This document shows, piece by piece, positions 45,161-56,556 of a stretch of DNA of 64,000 bases. The position numbers and the translations under genes were made by a program. Source of the DNA: Gemmobacter nectariphilus DSM 15620 (GTDB lineage: Bacteria > Pseudomonadota > Alphaproteobacteria > Rhodobacterales > Rhodobacteraceae); contig NZ_KE386949.1 of assembly GCF_000429765.1 (NCBI RefSeq), positions 651,940 to 715,939 on the forward strand. Reading direction: 5' to 3'. The first letter of the stretch is position 1, and each line of letters starts with the position of its first letter. The notes under the pieces are model-generated. The model saw only the letters and a list, made by a program, of their open reading frames with translations, was not told the origin of the DNA and made no database searches.

Positions 45161-46078
45161 TCAGGCCGCGGCCTGGCGCCGGTTTTGCCGCATCAAGGCA
45201 AGGGTATACAGCACCAGCGCTGCCCAGATCATCGGGAAGGCGATGGCCCGTGCCTGGTCGAACGGCTCGCCAAAGGCCAAGATGGCGGTGGCAAAGATCA
45301 TCGTGGGGGTGATGTATTGCATGATGCCGATGGTGGTCAGCCGCAGCAGCTTGGCGCCATTGGCATAGGCCATCAGCGGCACGGCGGTGACGATCCCCGC
45401 GCCGATCAGCAGGGCGGTGAGCCCCCAGTCGCCGTTCAGGAAGACCGCACGCCCCGTCGCCCCGGACCAGACCGCATAGCCAAGCGCAAAGGGCAGCAGC
45501 AGGATGACTTCCAGCGTGAAGCCCTGGTTCGGGCCCAGCGGCAGGGATTTCTTGAAATAGGCGTAGAACCCCCAGCTCAGCATCATGCTGATCGCCAGCA
45601 GCGGCACCCGGCCGGCCTCGAGCGTCATGACGATCACCGCGGCGCTCGCCAGGGCGACCGCCAGCCATTGCAGGCGGTCCAGCCGCTCGCCCAGCAGCAC
45701 GCGGCCAAGCAGCACGCTGAACAGCGGGTTGATGTAATAGCCAAGCGCGGCTTCCATCGCCTGCCCGGACTGGATGGCATAGACGTAGAACCCCCAGTTG
45801 AGCGAGATCAGCGATGCCGTCAGCGTGGCCATGGCCAGCATCCGCGGGCTGCGCAGCGCCGCGCGCAGATCGGCCGTCCGGCCCAGCCAGATCAGGATCG
45901 CCAGCGCCATCGGCACCGACCAGATCACGCGATGTGCCAGCACCTCGAGCGTGGGCACCGGCGCCAGCGCCTTCATGTAGACCGGCAGGAAGCCCCACAT
46001 CAGATAGGCGGCAAGCGCAAAGGCAAAGCCACGCGGGCTGTCGCCGCCTTGTGCGGTCTGGGGAACGGGGTCGGCCAT
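45161..46078 (-). CDS. rarD: EamA-family transporter RarD
   Basis: 305 residues with about ten transmembrane segments. It matches RarD: GFAFALAAYLMWGFLPVYMKAL, LAHRVIWSVPMA, NWGFYVYAIQSGQAMEAALGYYINPL and NGAKLLRLTTIGIMQYITPT. RarD proteins are EamA permeases of unsettled substrate, formerly linked to chloramphenicol sensitivity. It is flanked by the liv-like array and an HMA-domain gene, both on the same strand. Confidence 0.93.
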   Translation of the reverse strand: MADPVPQTAQGGDSPRGFAFALAAYLMWGFLPVYMKALAPVPTLEVLAHRVIWSVPMALAILIWLGRTADLRAALRSPRMLAMATLTASLISLNWGFYVYAIQSGQAMEAALGYYINPLFSVLLGRVLLGERLDRLQWLAVALASAAVIVMTLEAGRVPLLAISMMLSWGFYAYFKKSLPLGPNQGFTLEVILLLPFALGYAVWSGATGRAVFLNGDWGLTALLIGAGIVTAVPLMAYANGAKLLRLTTIGIMQYITPTMIFATAILAFGEPFDQARAIAFPMIWAALVLYTLALMRQNRRQAAA

Positions 46079-46172
46079 CGGGAAACTCCTCTTCGCAGCC
46101 CCCGGTTAGCCCCGTTGGCGGGAAAGGTCCAATGCCGAATGTGCCGCCCCGGTCATCACGGGGCGTGATGGG

Positions 46173-46367
46173 TCAGGCCGCCTTGGCCTCGAAGCCGATG
46201 GCGCCAAGCGCGGCGATCACCGCATCAAGGCTGGCCACGGTTTCCACATGGGCGCGGCGGGCCGGCAGATCGACCTGAACCACCGCCTTGGGGTCGAGGT
46301 CAGTCAGCGCCTGGGTGACGGATGCGCGGCAATGGCCGCAGCTCATGTCGGGAATGGACAGGTCCAT
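46173..46367 (-). CDS. Heavy-metal-associated domain protein (CopZ-like)
   Basis: 64 residues from the ATG at 46367 (GGAG 7 nt upstream), a single ferredoxin-like HMA domain. The metal-binding MSCGHC is at residues 8-13 (MxCxxC), followed by VTQALTDLDP and a final FEAKAA. It would carry Cu(I) to a P-type ATPase or regulator; none is present nearby. It diverges from the sirtuin gene across 141 bp that holds copy 7 of the dispersed element. Confidence 0.88.
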   Translation of the reverse strand: MDLSIPDMSCGHCRASVTQALTDLDPKAVVQVDLPARRAHVETVASLDAVIAALGAIGFEAKAA

Positions 46368-46435
46368 GATGTTCTCCGGGTCAGGATCTGGCTTGCATGT
46401 GGGCCTTCCAGCCGGGGGAAGGTCAAGCCCCCTTT

Positions 46436-46452
46436 GCGGAAATATCCGTGCC
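46436..46452 (-). repeat. Dispersed GG(A)TATTT element, copy 7
   Basis: Minus strand: ACGGATATTTCCGCAAA, then a G run. Short and degenerate, in the gap between the HMA gene and the sirtuin gene. Confidence 0.35.
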
Positions 46453-46508
46453 GGGTTGCGGTGGGGCGGGCCGGGCGGTTGACTGGGGCAAACGGGACGG
46501 GGGACGGC

Positions 46509-47213
46509 ATGGCGCGGAAGGTGATTCTGACCGGGGCGGGCATTTCCGCCGAAAGCGGGCTGCCGACGTTCCGCGACCCCAAGGGGCTGTGGGCGCGGTT
46601 CGATCCGATGGATCTGGCAACGCCCGAGGCCTTTGCCCGCGATCCGGCAAAGGTGCAGGCGTTCTACAACGACCGGCGCGCAGCGGCGCGGGCGGCGCAG
46701 CCGAACCCGGCGCACCTTGCGCTGGCGCAGCTTCAGCGCGCGCGGCCGGACGAGGTTCTGCTGGTGACGCAAAACGTCGACGATCTGCACGAGCGCGCCG
46801 GAAGCACCGATGCCCTGCATGTCCATGGCCGGCTGGACGAGGCGCGGTGCGACAGCTGCGCCCACCGCTGGCCTGCGCCTGCCCGGATGGCCGCCGGTGA
46901 TCGCTGCCCGGCCTGTGCCTCGGGCCTTGCCCGGCCCGCCGTGGTCTGGTTCGGCGAGGTGCCCGAGCATCTGGACAAGGTGGCCGAGGCTTGTTCGCGC
47001 TGCGATCTCTTTGTGGTGATCGGGTCTTCGGGCACGGTCTGGCCGGTTGCCGGGCTGGTCGATATTGCGGCCAGGGCCGGGGCGCAGACCGTCGAGATCA
47101 ACCTGGACCCGTCGGTCCGTGCCGGGGCCTTTGATCGGGTGCTGGCCGGGCCCGCCTCGGTCCGGGTCCCCGAATGGGTCGCGCAGGTGCTGGCGGGGCG
47201 TTTCAAGCTTTAA
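46509..47213 (+). CDS. cobB: Class III sirtuin, NAD-dependent protein deacylase
   Basis: 234 residues from the ATG at 46509. GAGISAESGLPTFRD (NAD loop), TQNVDDLHERAG, catalytic His106 in LHVHGRLDE, and zinc cysteines CDSC and CPAC are present. Tyr53 and Arg56 in YNDRR fit the YxxR pair of class III sirtuins (SIRT5, E. coli CobB), which recognise succinyl or malonyl lysines as well as acetyl. Such an enzyme regulates central-carbon enzymes by deacylation. Confidence 0.93.
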   Translation: MARKVILTGAGISAESGLPTFRDPKGLWARFDPMDLATPEAFARDPAKVQAFYNDRRAAARAAQPNPAHLALAQLQRARPDEVLLVTQNVDDLHERAGSTDALHVHGRLDEARCDSCAHRWPAPARMAAGDRCPACASGLARPAVVWFGEVPEHLDKVAEACSRCDLFVVIGSSGTVWPVAGLVDIAARAGAQTVEINLDPSVRAGAFDRVLAGPASVRVPEWVAQVLAGRFKL

Positions 47214-47256
47214 CCAGTTCTTCAGAAAACCCGCCCGACTCGCTGTCTGGCAGCTA

Positions 47257-47279
47257 TTAAGAGTTCGGTAACGACTCTT
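47257..47279 (+). promoter_or_regulatory. Hairpin and CtrA-like half-site upstream of the PAS_5 gene
   Basis: TTAA-N7-GTAAC (47257-47272) resembles the CtrA box TTAA-N7-TTAAC with one mismatch. It overlaps a 6-bp stem AAGAGT/ACTCTT (47259-47279), and TTAACC follows at 47289. The distance to the start codon (60 bp) suits a promoter element. Confidence 0.35.
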
Positions 47280-47328
47280 GCGGTAGTCTTAACCAAGATC
47301 GCCGCAAGTCACCGGACAGGGGGCATTG

Positions 47329-48003
47329 ATGCGGCAGATTTGGGACGGTCGGGAAAACCTTGTGGTTCTGAAGGGGGCGGCAGTGCCGGCGCAGTTCGGG
47401 CAGCTTGAAGGCTACTGGCAGGCGCTGCGCCCCGCTGACGGCGCCTTGCCCCGGCGTGCCGATTTCGACCCTCGTGGCATTGCCGACCTGCTCGATTGCA
47501 CGCTGCTGCTGGAACGCATCGCGCCGGGGCAGGTGCGGATCCGGCTGGCAGGCATGGCGCTGTGCGATCTGATGGGCATGGACTTGCGCGGGATGCCGCT
47601 GTCGGCGCTGATGCTGCCCGAAGCGCGCCCGGCGCTGTCGGCGCATCTGGACCAGGTGTTCGGTGCCCCGGCCATCGGCACTTTCCGGCTGGAAGGCGAG
47701 CGGGGGATGATGCGCGCCCCCTTGTCGGCCGAACTGCTGGTGCTGCCAATGCTGGGGCAATCGGGGCAGCCGGATCGTGCGCTGGCCTGTCTGGTGACCG
47801 AGGGCAAGCCCGGCCGCGCCCCGCGCCGCTTTGCGCTGGTGCAAGGCGGCAGTCGCCCGATTGCCGGCCTGCCGGACACGGGCGCCGCGCGGCCCACGCC
47901 CGCCCCTCGGCGCGAACCCGTCGTGCAAGGCATGGCCGAAGCCCCGGCGCCCTTTGAGCCGCCCGCAAAGGGGCGGCCCTATCTGCGGCTGGTCAAGGGC
48001 TAG
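47329..48003 (+). CDS. PAS_5 domain protein (Rhodobacterales type)
   Basis: 224 residues from the ATG at 47329. The N-terminal two thirds match the PAS_5 (pfam07310) pattern: LEGYWQALRPADGALPRRADFDP, then IADLLDCTLLLERI and VRIRLAGMALCDLMGMDLRG. No output domain is present; the C-terminal third is Pro/Ala-rich and likely flexible (ARPTPAPRREP). Its function is not known. A possible CtrA site upstream would tie it to cell cycle or motility control. Confidence 0.82.
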   Translation: MRQIWDGRENLVVLKGAAVPAQFGQLEGYWQALRPADGALPRRADFDPRGIADLLDCTLLLERIAPGQVRIRLAGMALCDLMGMDLRGMPLSALMLPEARPALSAHLDQVFGAPAIGTFRLEGERGMMRAPLSAELLVLPMLGQSGQPDRALACLVTEGKPGRAPRRFALVQGGSRPIAGLPDTGAARPTPAPRREPVVQGMAEAPAPFEPPAKGRPYLRLVKG

Positions 48004-48006
48004 GGC

Positions 48007-49377
<1,371 letters not shown>

Positions 49378-49512
49378 GGCATCCTCCGCTTCCTGCCCTT
49401 TGGTTTCGATATAGGCGGCAGGCGGGCAAGGCGCTACCGCAAAATCTGTCGGGAGGCTGGCACAGAGCGCCGGGGTGCGGGGCGGCTGGTGGAGCGATGA
49501 CCCCCGGCTGAC

Positions 49513-49540
49513 GTATTTGGGTATTTGGAAAAAGGCAAAG
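49513..49540 (+). repeat. Dispersed GG(A)TATTT element, copy 8
   Basis: TATTTGGGTATTTGGAAAAA then GGCAAAG in the 171-bp gap between the DAHP synthase and anmK. Copies 1 and 8 share the GGCAAAG end. The rest of the gap shows nothing recognisable. Confidence 0.5.
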
Positions 49541-49548
49541 AGCCAGCC

Positions 49549-50643
49549 TCAGGCGGGGGTGGTGATCTGGCCGCCCCCGACCGCGGCCGCAACGCCCGTG
49601 GTGCCAGGGCAGGAGGTGGACAGGCCGCGCGCGATGCGCACGGCAAGATGGGCAAAGGCCTGGGCTTCCAGCATGTCGCCGTCAAGGCCGGCGTCTTCGA
49701 CCGGGGCGACCGGGCAGGGCAGGCGGGCGGCAAGTTCGCGCATCATCACCGGGTTGCGGCGCCCGCCGCCAGTGACAAGGACGCGGGTGGGCGGGGCGGG
49801 CAGCAGCGGCAGGCCGGCCGCCACGGCGGCGGCAGCTGCAGCCGTCAGGGTTGCGGCGGCATCGGCATCGGACAGCTGGTCTGCGGCCCGGGACAGGGCG
49901 GCAAAGGCATCGCGGTCGAGCGATTTGGGCGCCATGCGGAAGAAATAGGGGTGGCGCAGGAAATCGGCGATGATCCCGTCATCCACCGTCCCTTGGGCCG
50001 CGAGGGCGCCGTTTTCGTCAAGCGCAAGGCCAAGGCGGCGCTGCATCAGATCGTTGACCGGAGCATTCGCCGGGCCGGTGTCAAAGGCGAAGAGCGCGCC
50101 GTCGAGTTGGGGTTCTGCCCGTGACGGATCGGCCCAGGTCAGGTTGCCGACCCCGCCAAGGTTGAGGAACACCACCGGATCATCGCCCAGTCGCCGGGCC
50201 AGCGCGAAATGGTAAAAGGGCGCAAGCGGCGCGCCTTGTCCGCCAAGGCGCACATCGTCCGATCGAAAGTCCCAGACCACCGGCAGGCCCAGAACCTCGG
50301 CCAGGATGGCGCCATTGCCGGCCTGATGCGTGCCACGCCCGCCCGGATCATGGGCCAGCGTCTGGCCGTGAAAGCCGACGAGTTCCGCCCCTTCGAAGCG
50401 CGAGAGCAGTTCGGCATGGGCGGTTTCCACCACCTCGGCGGCGGCATCGGCGCGGGCATCGCCTGGCCAGGTGCCAAGTGCGGCGCGCAGCACCGCCTGT
50501 TCGGCCGATGTATAGGGGCGAAAGGCCGAGGGGCCGAAGTCCAGCACCCGGGCGCCATCGGTCAGCAGCATGGCCGCATCGACCCCGTCCAGCGAGGTGC
50601 CCGACATCGCCCCCAGCGCCCAGACCGGCCCCGCCTTCAACAT
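49549..50643 (-). CDS. anmK: Anhydro-N-acetylmuramic acid kinase
   Basis: 364 residues from the ATG at 50643 (GGGGAAG upstream). AnmK motifs are visible: [16 protein letters not shown] (residues 12-27, ATP/sugar site), [35 protein letters not shown], and [13 protein letters not shown]. It phosphorylates 1,6-anhydro-MurNAc during cell-wall recycling. It is divergent from tyrS, with 64 bp between their starts, a common arrangement in alphaproteobacteria. Confidence 0.95.
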   Translation of the reverse strand: MLKAGPVWALGAMSGTSLDGVDAAMLLTDGARVLDFGPSAFRPYTSAEQAVLRAALGTWPGDARADAAAEVVETAHAELLSRFEGAELVGFHGQTLAHDPGGRGTHQAGNGAILAEVLGLPVVWDFRSDDVRLGGQGAPLAPFYHFALARRLGDDPVVFLNLGGVGNLTWADPSRAEPQLDGALFAFDTGPANAPVNDLMQRRLGLALDENGALAAQGTVDDGIIADFLRHPYFFRMAPKSLDRDAFAALSRAADQLSDADAAATLTAAAAAAVAAGLPLLPAPPTRVLVTGGGRRNPVMMRELAARLPCPVAPVEDAGLDGDMLEAQAFAHLAVRIARGLSTSCPGTTGVAAAVGGGQITTPA

Positions 50644-50707
50644 GCGCTTCCCCTTGCCCCTTTGCGCCGCTATACCCGCGCGCAGTCGAACTATGGATGA
50701 TGCCGTC

Positions 50708-51958
50708 ATGACCTACCATGCCAAATCCGACTTCCTGCGCGTGATGCTCGAGCGCGGCTACGTGGCCGACTGCACCGATTATCAGGCGCTGGATGATGCC
50801 TTGGTGAAGGGGGTCGTGCCTGCCTATATCGGCTATGATGCCACCGCGGCCAGTCTGCATGTCGGGCATCTGCTCAACATCATGATGCTGCGCTGGCTGC
50901 AAAAGACCGGGCACAAGCCGATCACCCTGATGGGCGGCGGCACCACCAAGGTGGGCGATCCGAGCTTTCGCAGCGAGGAGCGCCCGCTGCTGACGCCCAA
51001 GAAGATCGACGAGAACATCGCCGGGATGAAGCAGGTCTTTGCCCGCTACCTGCGCTATGGCGATGGCGCGAACGATGCCATCATGCTCAACAATGCCGAA
51101 TGGCTGGACGGGCTGAACTACCTGGATTTCCTGCGCGATATCGGGCGGCATTTCAGCGTCAACCGGATGCTGTCGTTTGAATCGGTCAAGTCGCGGCTGG
51201 ACCGGGAACAATCGCTGTCGTTCCTGGAATTCAACTACATGATCTTGCAGGCCTATGACTTCCTGGAGCTGAACCGCCGCTATGGCTGTCTGCTGCAGAT
51301 GGGCGGCTCGGACCAGTGGGGCAATATCATCAACGGCATCGACCTGACGCGCCGGGTTATCGACGCGCAGATCTATGGCCTGACCTCGCCGCTGCTGACC
51401 ACCTCGGACGGGCGCAAGATGGGCAAGTCGGCGGGCGGCGCGGTCTGGCTGAACGGCGAGATGCTGAGCCCCTACGAGTTCTGGCAGTTCTGGCGCAATA
51501 CGACCGATGCCGATGTGGGGCGGTTCCTCAAGCTCTATACCGAGCTGCCGGTCGAGGAATGCAACCGTCTGGGCGCGCTGGGCGGGGCCGAGATCAACAT
51601 TGGCAAGGTGATCCTGGCCAATGAGGTGACCGGCCTTCTGCATGGCCCCGAGGCGGCGGCCGCCGCCGAGGCGACCGCGCGCGAGGTGTTCGAGAAGGGC
51701 GGGATCGGGGGCGAATTGCCGACGGTTGCCGTGAGTGCTGCCGAGGCCGCCGAGGGGATCAGCCTGCCGCAACTGTTCGTGCGGGCGGGGCTGGCGAAAT
51801 CGGGCAAGGATGCCAAGCGCCTGATCGCCGAAGGCGGCGCGCGGGTGAACGATGCCGAGGCGACGGACGCCGGCCGCATCATCCGGACCGAGGATCTGGC
51901 CGAGCCGCTGAAGCTGACCGCCGGGCGCAAGCGCCATGCGCTGGTGACGCTGGGCTAA
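50708..51958 (+). CDS. tyrS: Tyrosyl-tRNA synthetase
   Basis: 416 residues from the ATG at 50708; an ATG 15 nt earlier would give a longer start (MDDAV) with no better ribosome site. HIGH-equivalent [18 protein letters not shown] (tyrosine site), KMSKS-equivalent [10 protein letters not shown], and a C-terminal S4 RNA-binding domain ([29 protein letters not shown]). It charges tRNA-Tyr. A terminator follows 8 bp after the stop. Confidence 0.97.
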   Translation: MTYHAKSDFLRVMLERGYVADCTDYQALDDALVKGVVPAYIGYDATAASLHVGHLLNIMMLRWLQKTGHKPITLMGGGTTKVGDPSFRSEERPLLTPKKIDENIAGMKQVFARYLRYGDGANDAIMLNNAEWLDGLNYLDFLRDIGRHFSVNRMLSFESVKSRLDREQSLSFLEFNYMILQAYDFLELNRRYGCLLQMGGSDQWGNIINGIDLTRRVIDAQIYGLTSPLLTTSDGRKMGKSAGGAVWLNGEMLSPYEFWQFWRNTTDADVGRFLKLYTELPVEECNRLGALGGAEINIGKVILANEVTGLLHGPEAAAAAEATAREVFEKGGIGGELPTVAVSAAEAAEGISLPQLFVRAGLAKSGKDAKRLIAEGGARVNDAEATDAGRIIRTEDLAEPLKLTAGRKRHALVTLG

Positions 51959-51965
51959 GGTGTAG

Positions 51966-51986
51966 GGCGGGGGGCACCCCGCCTTT
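51966..51986 (+). terminator. tyrS terminator
   Basis: GGCGGGG (51966-51972) and CCCCGCC (51977-51983) form a 7-bp stem followed by TTT. The next 173 bp (51987-52159) show no recognisable gene or site. Confidence 0.7.
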
Positions 51987-52159
51987 CACACCGTGTCGGG
52001 GCGGCGGCGGTCAAAACCCGCCGCTTTGTCCGTTCTGATTGCTTGCGCGCGCCCCTGCTGGCGTGCCAGTGCCCTCAGCTGCGCTGCCTTCGGCTTTGGG
52101 GCCAGTGTCCCGCGCTCTCGCCCGTCCGATGAGGGGGCCGCTGCGCGTGATCTTCGTCG

Positions 52160-52423
52160 TCAGTTCACCATCACCGGGCGGGCGGTGTCGGTCAGCGTGA
52201 CAAGGGTGGTGGCGCCGCCCATGTCGATGCCCGTGACGGTCATGGCGCGAGGGGCATGGCCGGCGGTCCACAGCTCGATCTTCGCATCGCCTTCGAAAGT
52301 GGCATCAACCACCGTCAGCAGGCCCGCGCCCGACAGTTCGGCCACGATGCCGGTGCCGGTGGTCTGGATCCGCACGGGGCGCACGCGCGCGGTGCCGACG
52401 ATGAGTTCGGAAGCGATGGTCAT
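52160..52423 (-). CDS. Hypothetical protein, 87 residues
   Basis: Almost entirely beta-strand forming (TARVRPVRIQTTGTGIVAEL, DATFEGDAKIELWT, MTVTGIDMGGATTLVTLTD), without signal peptide or cysteine. It lies 82 bp downstream of nrdJ on the same strand and may be co-transcribed with it. Codon use matches the neighbours. I do not recognise the family; a small beta-barrel or adaptor is the most that can be said. Confidence 0.65.
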   Translation of the reverse strand: MTIASELIVGTARVRPVRIQTTGTGIVAELSGAGLLTVVDATFEGDAKIELWTAGHAPRAMTVTGIDMGGATTLVTLTDTARPVMVN

Positions 52424-52505
52424 GGGGTCTTGTCTCGGTTCTTGTCGCTAGAACGGGCAGCCCGCATGGGGGCCGCCCTGATTGTGGTGGGCCGGTGCCG
52501 GGAGC

Positions 52506-55500
52506 TTAGCTGCAGCCCGAGGTGCCGCCACAGGTGTTGCACTTCAGGCAGGTGCCGTTGCGCACCAGCGTATAGTTGCCGCATTCGCCGCAGGGATCGC
52601 CCTCATACCCTTGCATCTTGGCCTTGGCGCGGGCGTCCATCCCGGTGCCGATGGCAAAGCTGGAGGTCGTCTCGGCAAAGCCCGACACGCGGGTTTCGGT
52701 GACCATGGCGCTGCCAAAGCTGTCGCTGCCGCCGATCCCGCCGTTCAGCATGACCAGATCCTGCGGCAGGCGCTTGCGCAGATAGCCGGTGGAGCTGATG
52801 GATTTCAGCAGTTCCACCGACTTCGACGCCGTGCCTTCGGAGACCTCGCCAATGTTGCGCTTGCCCTCGTCGTCGCCGCGGCCCAGATCGTCGAAGCTGG
52901 CGCCCTTGGGGGCGACATGGGCCAGGTCGGTGCGGTCAAGGTAGGAAATCGCCAGCTCGCGGAAGATGTAGTCAAGGATCGAGGTCGCGGTCTTGATCGC
53001 CTCGTTGCCCTGCACCATGCCGGCGGGTTCGAACCGGGTGAAGGTGAAGGCCTCGACGAATTCTTCCAGCGGCACGCCATATTGCAGGCCGACCGACACC
53101 GCGATGGCGAAGTTGTTCATCATGGCACGGAAGCCCGCGCCTTCCTTGTGCATGTCGATGAAGATCTCGCCCAGCCGGCCATCGCCATATTCGCCGGTGC
53201 GCACATAGACCTTGTGGCCGCCGACGATGGCCTTTTGCGTATAGCCCTTGCGGCGTTCCGGCAGCTTTTCACGGTGCGACTTGATGATTTCCTTGACGAT
53301 GACCTTCTCGACGATCTTCTCGGCGATGACGGCGGCCTTTTCCTGCTGGCTGCCGGTGGCAAGGATTTCCTCGGCCTCGTCGTCATCCTCGACCAGTGCC
53401 GAGGCCAGCGGTTGCGACAGTTTCGAGCCGTCGCGGTAGATCGCATTCGCCTTGATCCCCAGCGAATGCGACAGCTCATAGGCCTCCAGCACCTCGGTGA
53501 TCGAGGCGTTGTTCGGCATGTTGATCGTCTTGGAGATCGCGCCCGAGATGAAGGATTGCGCGGCGGCCATCATGTGGATGTGGCTGCCCACCGACAGGAA
53601 GCGCGTGCCCTTCTTGCCGCAGGGATTGGCGCAATCGAACACCGGCAGATGTTCCGCCTTCAGATGCGGGGCGCCTTCCAGCGTCATGGTGCCGCAGACA
53701 TGATCGTTCGCCGCGTCGATCTGCGTCTTGGTAAAGCCAAGGTGTTTCAGCAGTTCAAACGTCGGATCGGCCAGCTTTTCGGGCGGAATGCCCAGCGTGC
53801 CCTGGCAGAAATCGGCGCCCAGCGTCCATTGGTTGAACACGAAGCGGATGTCGAAGGCGGTGGGCAGGGCGGCCTCAATCTTGGCGATCTCGGTCGCGCC
53901 AAAGCCATGGCCCAGAAGCGCGGTATGATTCACCCCCGGCGCCTGACCCAACGACCCATGGCCGACGGCATAGGCGATGATTTCCGCGATCTGCGCGGGC
54001 GTATAGCCCAGCTTTTCCAGCGCGGCCGGCACCGACTGGTTGATGATCTTGAAATAGCCGCCGCCGGCCAGCTTCTTGAACTTGACCAGCGCGAAATCGG
54101 GCTCGATCCCGGTCGTGTCGCAATCCATCACCAGACCGATGGTGCCGGTGGGGGCAATCACCGTGGCCTGGGCATTGCGGAAGCCATGCTTTTCGCCCAG
54201 AGACAGTGCCTCGTCCCAGGCGGATTTCGCCAGCGCGACAAGGCGTTGGTCTGGGCAGTTCGCGTGGTCCAGCGCGACGGGGGCCACGTTGACCCCCTCG
54301 AACCGGCCGCTGGCATGGGCAGCGGCGCGGTGGTTGCGGATGACGCGCAGCATGTGGTCGCGGTTGCGCGCATAGCCGGGGAAGGCGCCCAGTTCCGCCG
54401 CCATCTCGGCCGAGGTCGCATAGGCGACGCCGGTCATGATCGCGGTCAGCGCGCCGCACAGCGCGCGTCCTTCGGCGCTGTCATAGCCAAGGCCCATGTT
54501 CATCAGAAGCCCGCCGATATTGGCATAGCCAAGGCCCAGCGTGCGGTAATCATAACTGCGCTGCGCGATTTCCTTCGACGGGAACTGCGCCATCAGCACC
54601 GAGATTTCCAGCGTCACCGTCCACAGGCGGGTGGCATGGATATAGGCATCGGCATCGAACCGGCCATTGCGGAAGAAGGTCAGCAGGTTCATCGACGCCA
54701 GGTTGCAGGCGGTATCGTCGAGGAACATGTATTCGCTGCACGGGTTCGACCCGCGGATCGGCCCGTCCTCGGGGCAGGTGTGCCAGGCGTTCACCGTGTC
54801 ATGGAACTGGATGCCGGGATCGGCACAGGCCCAGGCGGCATGGCCGACCTGATCCCACAGATCGCGCGCCTTTACGGTTTTCGCCACTCCGCCATCGGTG
54901 CGGCGCAACAGCGCCCAGTCGGCATCGTCGCGCACCGCCGCCAGGAAGGCATCGGTCACGCGCACCGAGTTGTTCGAATTCTGGCCCGAGACGCTGGCAT
55001 AGGCATCGCTGTCCCAGTCGGTATCGTAGGTCGGGAATTCGATGCTGGTGAAGCCTTGGCGGGCATATTGCAGCACGCGGTTGGTGTAGGTGTCGGGGAT
55101 CATCGCGCGCTTGGCGGCCCTGAGCGCGGCCTTGAGCGCAGGGTTCCTCGCCGGGTCCACCGCATCCTGGGTGCTGCCGTCCCAGGCGCGGATCGCGGCG
55201 AAAATCTCGTTCAGCCGCGCCTCATGCGCCTTGGAACCGGCCACCATGCTGGCGACCTTCTGTTCCTCGATGACCTTCCAGTTGATGAAGGCCTCGATGT
55301 CGGGGTGATCCATGTCGCAGATCACCATCTTGGCCGCACGCCGAGTGGTGCCGCCCGACTTGATGGCCCCTGCCGCGCGGTCGCCAATTTTCAGGAAGCC
55401 CATCAGGCCACTGGACTTTCCGCCGCCCGACAGGCGCTCGCCCTCGCCGCGCAAGCTGGAAAAGTTGGTGCCGGTGCCCGAGCCGTATTTGAACAGCCGC

Positions 55501-56165
55501 GCCTCGCGGACCCACAGGTCCATGATGCCGCCTTCGTTGACCAGATCGTCCGAGACCGACTGGATGAAGCAGGCGTGCGGCTGGGGATGTTCATAGGCGC
55601 TGTCGGATTTCACCAGCTTGCCGGTCTTGAAATCGACGTAGAAATGCCCCTGCGAGGGGCCGTCGATCCCATAGGCCCAGTGGAGGCCCGTGTTGAACCA
55701 CTGCGGGCTGTTCGGCGCGGCCATCTGGCGGGCCAGCATGTGGCGCATCTCGTCGTAATAGGCGCGGGCGTCAGCCTCGGTGCTGAAATAGCCGCCTTTC
55801 CAGCCCCAATAGGCCCAGGCGCCAGCCAGACGGTCGAACACCTGGCGGGCGCTGGTCTCGCCCGTCATGCGCTGATCCTCGGGCAGGGCGGCCAGCGCCG
55901 TCTCGTCCGCGACCGAGCGCCACAGGAATTCGGGCACGCCCTTTTCCGCGACCTTTTTCAGACGGGCCGGAACGCCGGCCTTGCGGAAATATTTCTGCGC
56001 CAGAACGTCCGAGGCAACCTGGCTCCAGCCCTCGGGCACCTCGACCGCCTCGTTGCGGAACACGACCTTGCCATCGGGATTGCGAATCTCGGAGGAGGTG
56101 GTGGTGAAGGACAGGGCCCCATAGGCGCCGGTCGCTTCCGAGGTGAACTTGCGCTCGATCTTCAT
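52506..56165 (-). CDS. nrdJ: Adenosylcobalamin-dependent (class II) ribonucleoside-diphosphate reductase
   Basis: 1219 residues, the full size of alphaproteobacterial NrdJ. The N-terminal TSCPD-type extension precedes the barrel; the active-site region includes [23 protein letters not shown] with the substrate-contacting cysteine and FRNGRF. Gly-rich [24 protein letters not shown] is another family signature. The C-terminus has the cysteine cluster CGECGNYTL...[13 protein letters not shown], used for redox relay and zinc. It makes deoxynucleotides without oxygen and depends on the cobalamin made by genes such as cobU. An NrdR box lies in its promoter. Confidence 0.97.
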   Translation of the reverse strand: MKIERKFTSEATGAYGALSFTTTSSEIRNPDGKVVFRNEAVEVPEGWSQVASDVLAQKYFRKAGVPARLKKVAEKGVPEFLWRSVADETALAALPEDQRMTGETSARQVFDRLAGAWAYWGWKGGYFSTEADARAYYDEMRHMLARQMAAPNSPQWFNTGLHWAYGIDGPSQGHFYVDFKTGKLVKSDSAYEHPQPHACFIQSVSDDLVNEGGIMDLWVREARLFKYGSGTGTNFSSLRGEGERLSGGGKSSGLMGFLKIGDRAAGAIKSGGTTRRAAKMVICDMDHPDIEAFINWKVIEEQKVASMVAGSKAHEARLNEIFAAIRAWDGSTQDAVDPARNPALKAALRAAKRAMIPDTYTNRVLQYARQGFTSIEFPTYDTDWDSDAYASVSGQNSNNSVRVTDAFLAAVRDDADWALLRRTDGGVAKTVKARDLWDQVGHAAWACADPGIQFHDTVNAWHTCPEDGPIRGSNPCSEYMFLDDTACNLASMNLLTFFRNGRFDADAYIHATRLWTVTLEISVLMAQFPSKEIAQRSYDYRTLGLGYANIGGLLMNMGLGYDSAEGRALCGALTAIMTGVAYATSAEMAAELGAFPGYARNRDHMLRVIRNHRAAAHASGRFEGVNVAPVALDHANCPDQRLVALAKSAWDEALSLGEKHGFRNAQATVIAPTGTIGLVMDCDTTGIEPDFALVKFKKLAGGGYFKIINQSVPAALEKLGYTPAQIAEIIAYAVGHGSLGQAPGVNHTALLGHGFGATEIAKIEAALPTAFDIRFVFNQWTLGADFCQGTLGIPPEKLADPTFELLKHLGFTKTQIDAANDHVCGTMTLEGAPHLKAEHLPVFDCANPCGKKGTRFLSVGSHIHMMAAAQSFISGAISKTINMPNNASITEVLEAYELSHSLGIKANAIYRDGSKLSQPLASALVEDDDEAEEILATGSQQEKAAVIAEKIVEKVIVKEIIKSHREKLPERRKGYTQKAIVGGHKVYVRTGEYGDGRLGEIFIDMHKEGAGFRAMMNNFAIAVSVGLQYGVPLEEFVEAFTFTRFEPAGMVQGNEAIKTATSILDYIFRELAISYLDRTDLAHVAPKGASFDDLGRGDDEGKRNIGEVSEGTASKSVELLKSISSTGYLRKRLPQDLVMLNGGIGGSDSFGSAMVTETRVSGFAETTSSFAIGTGMDARAKAKMQGYEGDPCGECGNYTLVRNGTCLKCNTCGGTSGCS

Positions 56166-56556
56166 ATGCCCCGTGTCTCCTGTCCCCGCAGCCTGTCATG
56201 GCGGCCGCTTGATCGTCCCTGGTTGTCAGGGGCAGTCATGACCCGGCCCTGTCCGCAGGCGCCGACAGGAATCAGCACCAAGACGGCGCTGGCGAGAGAT
56301 GCTAACCCATGACAGGCGGACCACAATATGTAGTGGCACACGGGCCCGCGCCGTCAAACTGTCGCAAAGCCAAGCGCCCCGCAATCAAATTTTTACGACT
56401 CGGCCAGGGATTCTCGGCTTGACCTTCCGGGGGGTCCGGGCCGCGACGGCGCCCATGTTTTCCCCAGGTCTGAGGACAAGTCTGGGGATCGTTTCGGGAC
56501 AGTCCGGGTTTCCTCAATACCTCCGCAGGGTTGCGCGACTGGCTTGAGATGACGAC
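56166..56556. other. Intergenic region upstream of nrdJ (391 bp)
   Basis: Contains the nrdJ promoter and NrdR box (56321-56357) and a 7-bp dyad TCCCCAG/CTGGGGA (56461-56467, 56482-56488) after the histidine-kinase stop. No conserved B12 riboswitch core was found although one was looked for, and no further ORF or RNA gene is visible. Confidence 0.6.
56321..56357 (-). promoter_or_regulatory. nrdJ promoter with an NrdR box
   Basis: CCACAATATGTAGTGG (56321-56336) matches the NrdR consensus palindrome ACACWATATATWGTGT closely. On the minus strand it overlaps the -10 region 18-21 bp from TTGACG (56352-56357), so bound NrdR would occlude the polymerase. Only one clear box is seen; paired boxes spaced by about three turns are usual. 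Confidence 0.7.

Noticed and set aside
52482..56312. A 1276-codon frame on the plus strand opposite nrdJ
   Set aside because: Antisense to a fully conserved gene with all active-site motifs; no start context or domain of its own.
56166..56556. Cobalamin riboswitch upstream of nrdJ
   Set aside because: GCCACT near the NrdR box recalls part of the B12 box, but the rest of the conserved core and helices could not be found.
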